64,000 nucleotides of DNA from Neoscytalidium dimidiatum (GCA_037367355.1 CM074697.1:992001-1056000); one strand, 5' to 3'; positions 12,117 through 24,849 are shown, counted from the first letter of the stretch. A program made the numbers and translations. The notes: generated from the sequence alone by a model not told the origin.

Positions 12117-15100
12117 ATGCACGCTTCCGCGCTGACGCAACAATGCAGCTCTGTAAAAGACGCCGTCAAGGCGCTCGAGTCCGCCTTCGCCGGCCCGACC
12201 GTCGCCTACCCGTTGCCCGAAGAACTCCAGCAGACCATTGAAGCGTTTCTCGAGAAACATTCCGACATCGAAGATCAGGACTCGCAGCGCCTTCATGAAG
12301 AGCTACTACAAACCTACAACAACCATGTGCAGGACGAACCCGTCAAGCGCAGCGCCTTCCTCAGCGTGCTCCGCCAGTTGCGCCCTGCGATCCGAGGCGA
12401 CACTCGGCTATCACAGTGGTGGAATCTGGTCATTCGACCCGTCATGGATGGTGTCGGCCACAAAAGGGACGAAATTGAAGATGCGCGTGACTTCGTGTTG
12501 GGTGTTCTAGCATATGAGTCTGGCGGCGACAACGATGCGGAGCAGGCGCAAGCTGCAGCTTCATACACGCAAAAGTTGTTGGAGTGCTACTTGCGCCGCA
12601 CCCGCATCCCGACTGGGGAGGACGACGTCATCACGCCGGAAGACGAGTATGTTGCGCGTGAGATTGAGTCGCTCCTGGTTCTGTATGGCCGCCGAAGACC
12701 CAAGGTAAGCGATCCGCGTCCCCTCGAGTAACCTTAACCTAAAATCTGTTAGGAATTGCTTCTCTCCTTAAACAGCCTTTTCGTCCAAGCAAGACACCGT
12801 GCCCAGGCTCTGAGTCTATTGAGCACATTTGTCCGCGTTCAGCCGCCCCACCTCTATCTCGTCTCCGAGACACCCTTGATCGAGAACCTCGAAAAATGTC
12901 TGATGATTGACAAATCTGCCACAGTGGTGGAACTGGCGCTCACTGTGCTGATCATGTTCATTCCACACATCACCAGTATATTGGTTTCGCACATGCCAAA
13001 GCTCTTCTTGATTTACAGCCGAGTGTTGTGTTGGGACCAGGTTACCGCGCCCGAGCGGGATGAACAGCAGAGAGCCGACGCAGACGCAGCTAGCGCCATT
13101 GTCGAAGACGATTCCTCAGACGACGGATGCAGTGACTTAACCTGGGAGAAGCTTGAGCACGCTTTCGATCACCCGGAGACGTCGGCACCTGGCGCTCTGT
13201 ACTACTTCACCTTTCTTTACGGACTGTTCCCTCTAAATTTCATGAGCTACGTCCGGAAGCCCAGAAAGTTTCTGAAGAGTATAAATTATCTCGGCGCTGA
13301 CGATCTCGTCCTAGATCCCGAGGCTATTCGTCGTCGCACTGAACCCTTTAGACAAGTTCATCTTTTGCATCCCAATTTCTTCAATATGACTGCTGAAGAG
13401 GAGATGAGCGAAAGCCGTTGGCTGAAAAGCGACCCTGCTGATGTAGTCACGGACTGTATGAGTTTATGTATGGCTGTGTCAGCATCGCTAGATGACCCCG
13501 GGCCACCTCCTACCGCTAAATTGCCAGACATTCCGGCTGCAGTTATAGCAAGGCCCGCACATGTTTCTTTGGTGCCAACAGAAGATATTCCTGGTGGTCT
13601 TTTGGACGATGGTGGCACCATTTCGAACAGCGCCACGTCGCCAACGGATGGGAAGCCAAATAACAGTTGGCGGAATACTCAGTCGACAACTCTGAACAGT
13701 CCATCATCCAAGGATTCGATGCACCTTAGGAAACATTCTCCACATCCTGGGTCACCTATTCGCCGGCCTCGCGACGTGAGCCCTGATAGTCCCACTTTAC
13801 CCGGGGCTTCTCTCTCACAGACTGCTGAAAATGAACAGCTTCAGCATTTGGATGCCTCGGCGGCTATTCCACCCTTCCCATCGCCTCGCCTGGAAGCATT
13901 CGCCCAGACTCTCTCGTCCGGTCAACACCCGTTATCCCCTACGCACGCCCGGCTCGCGCAGAATCTTGCTACCCTGCAACGGGAAGTGATGCTCCTTCGC
14001 AATGACCTGAACTTCGAACGCTACTTGAAGAATCAGCATTTATCACATATTGGTCAACTTCAGCGCAAGCACATCAAGGAAGCCACCGTGGAGGCAGAGA
14101 CGCAGAATTTGATCAATACCAACAGGACCTTGAAGGCTAAGCTTCAAAAGGCGAATGAGCTCTATGCACAACTAAAGAAAGAGACAATGACCGGTAGGAA
14201 CCAGTCCAAGAAGTGGGAAGGAGAACTTGGCGCAAAACTTAAGACTTTCCGCGATGAGCAAAAGCAGTGGCACACCGAGGAAGAAATGCTGAAGACGAAG
14301 CTCGGGAAGGTCGAAAAGGATTGCGAACGCCTTCGAAGACTGGTCGTTGAAGCTGAAGCGAGGGAACTCAATTCTAAACAGAATCTCAAATCCATCGAAA
14401 TGGAATTGGAGGAGACGAGAGCTCTAAGACAAGAGATTGAGGGACTACACGCGAAGCTGCGAGATTTTGAGCTCAAGGAACTTGATTATGAGCAGGCTAA
14501 GGAAGAGCAGGAGATACTGCGCAACGAACTCAAGCTGGCCAACTTGAAGCTCGATAGCCAAGACGCTGAGCGTAGCAGGCTGGCAAGAGCATATGATCGC
14601 AAGTTTGCCGAGATCGAATCCCGACAGCCAGTCGACATTGACAGCAAACCCAACCCCACTCAGCTACCTGCCTCGGTGCAACAGATGATCGATTCCGCTC
14701 TTGCTGCAAGCCATTCTAAATTCAATCAACTTCGGAAGACACATAACCGGCTCCTCCATCGATTCACAGAGTTGGAAATGAAATGCCAGGCTCTAGAGGC
14801 CGAATTGTCTTATGCTAGAGGCCGGTCGAATGGAGACGGTCATGGTAGCCATGATATGCACAGTCCTATCGATGATCATCCTCCGTCAGCATTTGTCAGG
14901 AAGCCAAGTACAGCAGGTAGTGGCAGTGTGGCTAGTAGCAGAGGCGCTAGCTTTGCGAATCGTTATGGCCCGCGGTCATACACTGAGCCTATGAGAGCTG
15001 ACATACGGAGCGACGACGAATTAGAAGAAGATTATGGAGACCTACAGTACCAGCCATCTTCATATTCAGGTCATGGTGGCAGGCCTTTCGCTGCTCGTCC

Positions 15101-15611
15101 CGAGCGAAGTGAGTCACTACCAACCCGCACTTTCCACCCAATGGACACTATAAGCCCAGTACACGAGCCAACTTCACCAACGGATACAATACATGCGCCT
15201 CGATTCCATGCGTTCAATGCCACCGAGCCCCTTGGCTCATCGGACGGTCGAAGCACATTCAGTGCCAACACCAATGGAAGCGGAAGTGACAAGGATAGCA
15301 GAGCTGCAAAGATCACGCCGAAATCAGAAATCAGGGTTTACGGAAGAGGTGAGTTGGAGAGCGGTCCATTCACGGAAAGGGATTCGTGTTGTCTCACACC
15401 TGTCTGCGTCTCTTCACATGCGAATAATTGTCGGGATCAAAGGATGAATTTGTTGAGAGAAATAGTCAAGGAAACGCAAGCTAATTGTTGTTCTCATGCA
15501 GGTGGTGCCCAGAATGTCGGCAAGAAGAAAGCATCCGATAAGAAAGAGCAACCACCCAAATCCGGGACAGGCGGCTTCAGAGGCTTCAAGGGACTGATGT
15601 CTCAGAATTAA
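12117..15611 (+). CDS. tsc1: Hamartin (TSC1) homologue, negative regulator of TORC1
   Basis: Scaffold of the TSC1-TSC2 complex, the GTPase-activating complex for Rheb that restrains TORC1. Exons 12117-12704, 12753-15348 and 15502-15611 give 1097 residues. The N-terminal helical core begins VKDAVKALESAFAGP and LPEELQQTIEAFLEKHSDIED and continues with ELLLSLNSLFVQARHRAQALSLL and FTFLYGLFPLNFMSYVRKPRKFL, all hamartin hallmarks. A Ser/Pro-rich linker follows, then a long coiled coil (about residues 610-880: NDLNFERYLKNQHLSHIGQLQRKH onward, in short), then a disordered tail ending GFRGFKGLMSQN. I chose the ATG at 12117 because the upstream in-frame extension begins only with TTG. The last intron (153 nt) is longer than its neighbours and has no in-frame stop. 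It lies in tandem with tap42. Confidence 0.93.
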
Positions 15612-18600
15612 AGCTTCGTGCTCGGTGGAGCATCTTCCATGATGGAGGCTGTCGTTTTCCTTGCCTAGTCGAAGAGCCCCCTTGCGCGGCGGTGACTAGA
15701 AAATATCCCTGTGGTCACTCGACATGGACTGGGCTGACACGGCGCGCGGCTCGGTCATGTGGAATAAGTGTCTTGGATTTAGTTGGTACCTTGACTGGAT
15801 CATGCTAGTAGTGGACAAATCAAACGCTCTCTTTGGTAGGGTTTCTTTTGTCTAGGTTCTTTTTTCTTTTGTTCGAGAGCTTTCATATTTCATGGATCTG
15901 GCATCGGAAGGAAAATTAACGAGGCTCTGGGTTCTTACACTTGGTATCTTGGTTGGCTTCTGTCATGTTCGAGGCGATGGCGTTTCCCGAGTGGGTGGGC
16001 TCATGGCCCAATGTTCGGTGCATCACGTCGGGTCCAATTTGGAGGCAATTCCGCGTCTATTGCATTCTTTTTCCAGTGTCAATCTTCTTTACATTTCTTT
16101 ATCACAAGCTTGCAAGAGCTGATTGTGTTTGGGATGCATTCTAGGCCGGGATCGTTTGAGGGGCTAAGATGGTCGAGAGAACGCCTCTCCTGCCGATTTC
16201 ATGTTCTCGATCTGATAATTGGACAGAGCTAAGGCACGGTGGAAAGGCATTTGATGGAAGATGGGGAAAAGCAATATTATACTTCCTGATCTAACGGCCT
16301 CAGTGCAGAAAAAGCAAAGGCAGATGTTTGACCAGCATTTGCGAAGGTTTCCATTCTTTTTCTTTTTTCCGGTATCCACACTCTCGGGTAACGATGCTGG
16401 CGCCGCCGCCTACCGCCAGCCGCGCGCCCGCGAATAAATAAATCTGAAGAAATGAGGACTGAGGTAGGTCTTAATGCGTGCGGAAACGATCGTCGTCGCG
16501 CAGTTTGCCCTTTTTAGCGCTTTCTGCCTCCTCCTCGTTGCTTTTTTCTTTCTCAATCCCGCCAAGGCCTGGAGTTACCGTCATCAGCTCGCCGGATGCT
16601 GTCATACATACCAGCCTGGGACTCAGATACGTCCTCGTGTTTCGTTGTGTACCCGTGTCCCATGCCACCTCTTTTTTGCCTTATCCTAAATCCGGGGACG
16701 ATGCAGTCGTCCTCGTCGCTGTCGCGCGCTGCTGTGGCCCTCCGCATTGCAGTACGCGTACATACATCATACCAAGGATACGAAGTGCTATCACATCGCA
16801 CGGGGGGTTGAGCCCTCACTTGAATATCAGTCCCCGCTTTCTCAACCACGGTTTGCCTAAGGTTACAACACTCCTGCTGCGGGGTGAACCGGGGAAAGAC
16901 TCAGGTTTTGGGATGATTTGTGCTGTTACCTCGTCGCTACGTCCCGATGGTCCGGCACACACCGCCAGGCCAGGGTACCTTCTTTTTTTTTTTTCAATTA
17001 TTATCATTATTATTTCTCCTCTCTGCCGTGTCGGCGATTCGTGCAGGCATTTGGGACCCTGGCAACGGAAGCCGATGCGCCACTTTCGGTGCCCTCTCCG
17101 TCGGAATCACGGGAATTATCATGACTCCGCAGGAGGACTGGACCCGAATCGATCGGTTGCGCATATCGTGGGCGACCTGGTCCCGGCTCCGGCAGGAGTT
17201 GAGCGATAGGGGGAGGCGATCAGGTGGGATCAGGGGAGATGGGCGGCGTGGGTGCGCGATGGGCGACGTGCGGAGTTGCAGAGTACAAATTGATCGGCGA
17301 ACTACGGCTCGGCGGTGTGGTCGATGACGAGTCTGGGCGCAAAAGCAGGGTCTTCCTCTTCTGCGGCCTTGGTCTTGGGAGAATGCTCAAGAAGGTTTGC
17401 AGGGCGAGGGGATCCGCGATCGTCGTGGTGGGCGCGTGCTTGGCGGGGAGCAGGGCGCTTCTGAGCGCGCGGGGGTGTTCGTGGGGTTGCCGGGCGTGAT
17501 TTTGAGGGGTCGAGAGGGGTAGAGCTGTTGTGTTGTGGATGAAGATGGCAAGGGTATACATAAATGCGATACCGTAAAAGTAACATTTAGTTTCTATCAA
17601 TTCTATTTGCGGTTGCGGGCTGCTGTGCAGTCGCGGGCAGGGTCTGGCAGCGGCTTTTTTTTGGTCTGGTATCGGTGGGGGGTTGGGTGGTAGCGGGAAA
17701 ACACCAGGCGTCTGCGAAAGACCAAAGAGCGGTCTGATAAGATAGTATCCGTGCGGCCTTGCTGGATGTGGAATGGCACTATAGAAGCAGATCGGATCGT
17801 AAGACGCCGTATTTGGCAGGCACCTCAGGGCATTGCAACTCATTGACTCGCGCAATGTGGCGCAGAGTCCAGGTGGGATGATCGTCAGTCCGTGAGGTCT
17901 CTTTTTCTACTACTGAAAGGAAAGTGCCTTGGTAGTACCCGATTTGTTAAGCACAGGGATCTCTAACATAGTGGAAATGGCGGCGAGGGTCTGGGCATTC
18001 GCAGCTGGTCTCCAGTTTCAAGATACCCCGGGATGTTCTCGGTTGGGCAGACAGCCCATTTGAGCCGGATGTGTATTGATATTTTCTCCGCGATTCTCTC
18101 CTTCAACTTCCCCTGAGAATCGAATGAAGGCGTAGAATGCTTATACTGGACGGTCGACGATTCTCGTAGAGCCCGATGTGCTAATCTGTTGAACATTTAG
18201 GTGGAGGACGCTTGAAAGGTGGGGCGGTAGTCTGTGGACAATATGTGGGCAATCGTAGCGATTTTGTGGCTCACATACTTGCTCTGATCTGTGCGGCCGG
18301 CCTTTAATTGATAATTCAGCTTCATGCTAGGAGGCTACGCGTATTAAAGGCAAAAACACTCAGGCAGTTCAGTCTCAGTCTATTATACGGACACTATCAA
18401 TGGTGAAGCTTCCCTAATCCAGAGGCAGTACTTAAGAAGTATCTTTAAAGAATTGTTGACTATTTAAACGTACATGGAAGAATTCAGTACCATTAATCAT
18501 TGCTGTCGATTATGGTTTGCAAAGTCCGTGGACGCGGGACTCCTCACTTTCATTGCTGAGTCGAATCAGGCATTCCATATGCACCCTAGTCCTAGAGCTG

Positions 18601-18903
18601 TTTACTACGATCTCGGAAAGAACGAAAAGCGTAAGGTCCATCGCGTGGTGGCCTGTTCCGCAACCTTTGGTCGCGGTTGCCATGCTCTGGTCGGCCTCGA
18701 CTTCAGCCTCGTCGGGAAAGGCACGTTACACGACACACAATCTGTAAGCCCAAGTCTCATTGGCTCAGAGAGTCCATTGTTGCATCGTCCAATTTTTCCA
18801 GCTGCATGTTTAAACTGAGAAATTCTCCTCTCCGACGAGACAACAAAGACTGGGAGTGCGATCTCAGCCCTTTCTTTCCTCCAAATCATTACCGCGCGTC
18901 GAG
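15612..18903. other. 3.3 kb intergenic region
   Basis: Holds the 3' end of tsc1 and the promoter of the GMC oxidoreductase. Open frames exist: a 243-codon plus frame at 16478-17209, a 211-codon Pro-rich minus frame at 17220-17855 and a 77-codon minus frame at 17963-18196 that begins with ATG. They show biased composition and no family match. The ATG at 16474 opens a 71-codon frame with a hydrophobic, signal-like start, too weak to call. A T12 tract followed by a TTATTA-type low-complexity stretch lies at 16983-17018. I support no gene here. Confidence 0.4.
16983..16994. repeat. T12 tract followed by ATT-rich low-complexity DNA
   Basis: Twelve T in a row followed by an imperfect ATT/TTA-type repeat to about 17018. 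Non-coding. Confidence 0.8.
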
Positions 18904-20801
18904 ATGGCACTCTTCACCATTGCTCTCTATCTACTCTATGCATGGACTATTACAGCTGTCTCCGGGTCTTGTCAATTGGCCAATGATTACGACTACATCG
19001 TGGTGGGCGGAGGGACCTCTGGCCTGGTCGTTGCCAACCGTCTCTCAGAGGTTGCGAATATCACTGTTCTTGTCATTGAAGCAGGCGGCTCTGTATACGA
19101 TAATACGGATGTCAGCGACCCAGACGGTTACGGAAGAGCCTTGGGCACGGCAATTGACTGGCAATATAAAACTGTACCGCAAAAGTTTGGAGATTCAGAT
19201 GTTCAGACTCTCCATGCAGCGAAAGCGCTCGGCGGAACGAGCACCATAAACGGTACCACCATGAGTCTACCATAAGGAAGATACTAATTAGCTGGAACCA
19301 GGCATGGCTTACACTCGGGCCGAAGCAGCTCAAATCGATGCCTGGGAGGAGGCAGGCAACTCCGGTTGGAACTGGCAGAATCTCTACCCCTATTACCTGA
19401 AATCGGAGCAATATCAGACGCCTACCCAGAAGCAAATGGCAAGCGGAGCTACGTACATATCAGAATATCATGGCAGCACGGGACCTCTGAAAGTCGGATA
19501 CCCCAACAGCCAGGCGGTCAATAATTTTCCCACCATCCTGAACGCATCATACGAAACCCTTGGGCTTCCATTTTCGCCAGATGTGAACGGAGGGAACATG
19601 CACGGATTCAACGTCTTCCCGAAGACAGTGGACGTGAAAGCGAATATCCGTTGCGATGCAGCGCGAGCTTACTACTGGCCTATTGCCCAGCGGAGAAGCA
19701 CTCTACACCTACTGCTGAACTCAACAGCATCCAGGGTTCTTTTAGAGTATCCAGAAGGCTCCCAGGGAGACGTCACTGCTTCTGGCGTAGAGGTCAGTGG
19801 AGGGGATGGGGTGAAGCGAGTTTTGATTGCGAAAAGGGAAATCATCCTATCTGCTGGCGCTCTTCGGACGCCTTCAATTTTGGAGTTGTCTGGGATCGGA
19901 AACCCAGAGTAAGGAGCCCAGTGGTAGAATGTCACCGAAGCTGACATTGATTAGTATTCTTACCAAAGCCGGCATTCACACACTAGTGCCCTTGTTAGGT
20001 GTCGGAGAAAACTTAGTCGACCAAAACAACAATGGCTTGACCTTCGATATGACGACAAACCAAGATTACTCGGGTTCATCGGGATATGTATCTTACCCTA
20101 ATGTGACAGACATTTTCGGCAGTTCGGCATCTAAGCTGGCCTCTTCCATCCTCAAAGCCCTGCCGTCTTATGCGTCGGCCATTGCGACACAGAATAATGA
20201 CGCTACTGGCGTTGAAGATATTCTGAGTTTGCTAAAGATTCAGCATTCTCTGATTTTTGATGCCAAAGTTCCAGTCGCTGAGATCTTACTTTACCCATTG
20301 AGTAATTCGATCGGGTCCCAGTTCTGGAGCACCTTACCGTTCGCAAGGGGAAATGTGCATGTCAAGTCTCCAGACCCTAAGCATGCGGCCGAGATTGATC
20401 CCAAATATTTCATGTTGACATACGATGTCAATTCGCAGATCGAGATTGCGCGATGGGTACGGAAGCTTTTCGCAACTGGGCCGCTCGCTGGAATCGCAGG
20501 TACGGAAACATGGCCAGGAACAAACACTGTGGAAGCCAATGCCAATTACACGGCGTGGACTGCTTGGATCAAGCGCAATTACCGTGGCAACTACCATCTT
20601 CTGAGCTCGGCAATTATGCTGCCTCGGGAGAAGGGCGGTGTTGTGAGCGAACGGCTGAAGGTCTATGGGACAACAAACCTAAGGGTTGTCGATGCTAGCA
20701 TCTTCCCTTTTCAAGTCTGCGGCCATCTGATGAGCACTCTTTATGCAGTGGCCGAAAGAGCGAGTGATTTAATCAAGGAAGACGGGGGACTGGGTGCGTG
20801 A
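18904..20801 (+). CDS. Secreted GMC-family FAD oxidoreductase
   Basis: Flavoprotein of the glucose-methanol-choline family; members oxidise alcohols, sugars or aryl alcohols, usually making H2O2. Exons 18904-19252, 19302-19908 and 19955-20801 encode 600 residues. A signal peptide (MALFTIALYLLYAWTITAVSG) precedes the FAD-binding DYIVVGGGTSGLVVANRL and the distal FAD glutamate in VLVIEAGG. GMC signature 1 is KALGGTSTINGMAYTR and signature 2 is AGALRTPSILELSGIG. The C-terminal catalytic pair is present as the His of NYH and the His of CGHLMSTLYAVAERASDLI. The segment after NYH reads LLSSAIM where glucose oxidases have GVGTCSM, so the substrate cannot be inferred. Several N-glycosylation sequons fit a secreted enzyme. 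No biosynthetic partner genes adjoin it. Confidence 0.92.
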
Positions 20802-21136
20802 TCGGGCTTATCGGCAGGAGGTACATTCCCGATGCAACGCCCTCTGACACTCTGTATAGCTCCGAATAACCGAGTTTTCGGGGTAGCGTGAAGTATCTTC
20901 AAACCATGACGTGTTGTGGGCAATAAAATGCTTGAGCGAAGGATGGTCACGTGCTAAAGTGGCGCTACGCGTTGTCGCGTCGCGCGCCGTTCGTCATCCG
21001 CGACCAGTCCGTCTCAGTCGCTCCACAACAATTGTCGGCACACTCTTTGGTGTTCTTTAGCACATCAATCATCATTTGATTCCATGACGATTGCATTCGT
21101 GGCCAGGCTGACGCCGTAATAAGTCTACGTGCAACC
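20802..21136 (+). promoter_or_regulatory. mlh1 promoter region with ACGCGT box
   Basis: 335 bp between the GMC gene and mlh1. It carries a CACGTG palindrome at 20949-20954 and an ACGCGT (MluI cell-cycle box type) at 20967-20972, about 165 bp before the mlh1 ATG. Confidence 0.45.
20967..20972. promoter_or_regulatory. ACGCGT (MCB-like) site upstream of mlh1
   Basis: Palindromic ACGCGT, the core bound by yeast MBF (Mbp1-Swi6) at S-phase genes. The assignment rests on the motif and the neighbouring DNA-repair gene only; ACGCGT also occurs elsewhere in the window. Confidence 0.3.
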
Positions 21137-23455
21137 ATGGCAGACGTAATGGACGTCGACACCACACCTCCGCTGGGGACGAAGAGACGCGAGAGCGCTA
21201 CACCCACCGCGCCTCGCCGCATCCAGGCGCTCTCGCAGGATGTCGTCAACAAGATCGCGGCCGGAGAGATCATTGTTGCTCCGGTGCATGCTCTGAAGGA
21301 GCTCATTGAGAATGCTGTCGATGCTGGCTCTACTGCTGTGGAAATTCTTGTCAAGGATGGCGGTCTCAAACTTCTTCAGATAACCGACAATGGTCACGGA
21401 ATTGAGGTACGCAAATATTTGCTGAAATCTGCTGGAAGCTCTTACTGAATTCCGACAGCGCGATGATCTTCCTATTTTGTGTGAACGATTTACGACTTCT
21501 AAGTTGAAGAAGTTTGAAGACCTAACCGCAATCGGTACATACGGCTTTCGTGGAGAAGCGCTCGCTAGCATCAGCCATATAGCCCATTTGAGCGTCACTA
21601 CCCGGACTAAGGAGTCGAGCTGCGCTTGGAAAGCTCATTATGCGGACGGCAAGCTTGTGCCTCCGAAGCCAAATCAAGGCGCCGATCCAAAGCCTTGCGC
21701 CGGTCGCCATGGTACTCAGATAACGGTATGTCTCTGTCTTGGTAGAGTAACTTGCGGATGGTTAACAATACCTAGGTCGAGGACCTTTTCTACAATGTGC
21801 CCACACGTCGGCGTGCCTTCCGCTCTGCAAGTGAGGAGTATGCAAAGATCCTCGATTTGGTCGGCCGCTACGCTGTTCATTGTGTTGGCGTTTCCTTCTC
21901 TTGTAAAAAACATGGAGACTCCTCTATGGGTATCTCCGTTCCGGCAAATGCAACTATTGTCGACCGCATACGCCAGGTCCATGGCAACGCAGTTGCGAAC
22001 GAGTTGATCGAAATTCGGATAACGAATGACCGATGGGGCTTCAAAGCGGAGGCCTGGGTGAGCAATGCCAACTATAGTGTGAAGAGGACCACCTTGCTCC
22101 TCTTCATCAACCATAGGTCAGTCGAGTCTACCGCAATTAAAAAGGCGGTTGAGCAGACGTACAACACTTTTCTACCAAAGGGAGGACATCCTTTCATTTA
22201 CCTCAGCCTCGACATCGACCCGCTGCGAGTTGACGTCAATGTGCACCCCACTAAACGCGAAGTCAATTTTTTGAACGAAGAGGAAATCATCGAGATCATA
22301 TGCGATGAAATCCGCGCGAGCCTAGGCACAGTGGACACTAGCCGCACATTTATGACCCAGAGTGTACTTCCGGGCGCACATGTGCCTACCATTCAAGCTG
22401 ACGCAACACCAACGAGAGCTTCGACAGCTGCTTCGTTAGGGAAACTGTCAGAGGATCCCCTATCATCGCGGCGCACTCCGCAGCAGAAAGTCTCCATGCA
22501 GAAACCGTACGAAAATAACCTTGTTCGTACCGATTCACGCGTCCGCAAGATCACCACGATGTTCCTGCCTGGACTACAACCTTCCACAGCCGCCAGGACA
22601 GCCGAGTCCGCCGACCAGGAAGAGCTCCTAGAATATGAGACTTCAGATAGGGAGCCAACGATCTGCCGTCTGACTACCATTAAGGAGCTTCGTGCTGAAG
22701 TCAGAGAGGACATGCATAATGAACTCACTGATGTGTTCGCAAGCCACACTTTTGTTGGCGTTGTGGACGAACGGAGACGTATTGCAGCAATTCAAGGTGG
22801 AGTCAAGTTGTACTTGATTGACTACGGCATGGTCTGCAACGAGTACTTCTACCAGGTGGGGCTCACGGACTTTGGCAATTTTGGATCAATTCGCTTCAAT
22901 AAGCCTCTCAACCTACATGGGTTGCTCACAGTGGCAGTGGAGCACGAGAAGAAAACGGTCGACGTTGACGAAGAAATCGATTGGGAGGAGGTCATTTCGG
23001 TTGTTCGGCAGCAACTGATCAGCAGGAGAGAAATGCTCGCGGAGTATTTCTCCCTTGAGATCACCGAGGACGGTAACCTTGTCTCCATACCATTGCTCGT
23101 TAAAGGCTACACTCCGAGCATGGCCAAGTTGCCGCATTTTCTTCTCTGCCTCGGACCTCGTGTCAACTGGCTTGAAGAAAAGGCTTGCTTCCGAACTTTT
23201 CTAAGGGAATTGGCGTCATTCTATGTTCCAGAAGTGCTACCATCGGTGCCCCGGACGGAAGAAGCCGACCGGCCGGGAGACGCAAGCCAAGAAACACCAG
23301 AAGTTGCATTCAGACGTAAACATATTGCACGCGCGATTGAGCATGTCCTTTTCCCCGCATTCAGGAGCCGGCTGGTGGCAACTAAAGGATTGCTGAAAGG
23401 AGTTGTTGAGGTAGCGAATCTGAAGGGCCTCTACCGTGTATTTGAACGGTGCTGA
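21137..23455 (+). CDS. mlh1: DNA mismatch repair protein MLH1 (MutL homologue)
   Basis: MutL-type ATPase; as a heterodimer with Pms1 it acts after MutS recognition in mismatch repair and in meiotic crossing-over. Exons 21137-21406, 21459-21725 and 21776-23455 encode 738 residues. The GHKL ATPase motifs are intact: [13 protein letters not shown] (about residues 53-65), ITDNGHGIE and [17 protein letters not shown]. The transducer domain has [21 protein letters not shown] and [18 protein letters not shown] variable linker leads to the C-terminal dimerisation domain, and the protein ends in FERC, the conserved C-terminal motif of MLH1 proteins. This ending separates it from Pms1 and Mlh3. It sits downstream of the GMC gene on the same strand. 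Confidence 0.97.
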
Positions 23456-24849
23456 AATGCAATGCTGCATCTACATTGTTCGGCCAATCTCCCGTCATTT
23501 GCGGATCACCCCAAACAGTCAAAGAGCGAGGAAAGCCTGACCAGAGGGATCTCGAACTTTCACTATCTTTGCGCTCGAGTAGCTGAACGATCTTAGCCAC
23601 GTAAGATTGTTGACAAGGTTCAAGAACTCATAAAGGGCTACAAGACTATCATCGGTGCCTGGCTAATCAACATGGAAAACGGCCACAAACTACAATTGCT
23701 GCAGCGAATCGCGGCTCTTTTACTCTGGGCAAGGTCCATCGGTGCGAGTTTGAATCACGGAAGTCAAATTTTCGTGCTCCTCCTTGCTTAAATCGTATTG
23801 TGACATCAGTAGCGCGAAGGGGGAGGTCAGATGCGGAGAAACGGCCCAGCCACAACCCCGACCTGGCTAGACCAAGGATTCTCAGCTTCTCCAATTCCGG
23901 ACTCTGAAGCTGGGGACTTTTTTTTTTTTTTTTTTGAGACCAGATGCTTATCATTTGCATGACCATGAAACAGCATGTTCTCGCACTGAGGCTACACAAC
24001 CGTTTTGCTTGCGGCTTTCTTGTCTTGAAAGTATATGACTAGTTTGTGCTCGCTGATGGAGAAGATAAAGAGGACCCTTTATTAGCCTCAAATTTCGGAA
24101 GTCGAAAATTGAAGGTTCGACGGTGTTTCCTGAACCTGTCGGTCATCCATCCACCATTAGGATCCGGCGGTCTGAATGGGGGCCTGGGAAAGTGCGGGTA
24201 ATTAGCTGGGAAAGGCTGAAATTTAAGGAGATGACTGGCTCCGGTATTAAGCTTAGAGACAAGGTTGGTGGGACGAGAGAAGTACCGAGGAGAAATAAAG
24301 ACGCGAGAACCAACTTCTGTTGCTCTTTTGGCCCTTTCTTCGCTGTAATAGGAAAGACCCTTGAAGGCCGGCTAGATCCTGTTACTCATTGAGATCATGA
24401 TTTGCATTTTCAATCATCACGCACATCTCAAGGCTATAGAGGCACCACTCCGGGTTCTATATGTCCGCTGTCCGATTGACAGTTGGTGAAGCACTTGCTT
24501 TCGAAGATAATAGCAGCCTGCTGTGTATGCCGACAATCAACGCCTTGCGTATTTTTAGCGGTAACAGGCGTCAATTTGGAACCCTATTGATGACCGCACC
24601 GCTTTATCTCCGCATGCACCCCACAATAGTGTCTAAGGAAGTTAACGCGTGCATCTCTTCTCCGCTTCTGAATTTCTCATGCTCGCAAGCCACCTCGGTA
24701 TTCGTCATACACAGGTAAACTCAGTCTTGTGTTCTGATTCAGTATGTATTACTCTGTGTACATATTGATACCTTTTCAACATCCATCTTCGTACATCCAA
24801 ACCGGTTTCAAGCAGGTAATCAAATTACCAAGGAGTCCATGCTTCGAAG
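23456..24849. other. Intergenic region with T18 tract
   Basis: 1.4 kb without a supported gene. A minus-strand frame across 23667-23999 includes the translation of an 18-base homopolymer (T on plus), which argues against coding. A T-arm-like string near 23745 was examined and rejected as tRNA. The right part holds the promoter of the haloperoxidase-like gene. Confidence 0.4.
23918..23935. repeat. T18 homopolymer
   Basis: Eighteen consecutive T (A on the minus strand). I see no target-site duplication or internal Pol III promoter that would make it the tail of a retroelement. Confidence 0.85.

Noticed and set aside
16478..17855. Plus frame of 243 codons and minus frame of 211 codons
   Set aside because: They contain translated homopolymers and low-complexity Pro/Ser/Ile runs and match no family.
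23735..23775. GAGTTTGAATC string resembling a tRNA T-loop
   Set aside because: The five-base stem does not pair and there is no cloverleaf around it.
23667..23999. Minus-strand frame of 110 codons
   Set aside because: It includes the translation of an 18-base homopolymer; nothing else supports coding.
23918..24400. A SINE or retroposed copy ending in poly(A) on the minus strand
   Set aside because: No target-site duplication and no paired A and B boxes could be seen upstream of the A run.
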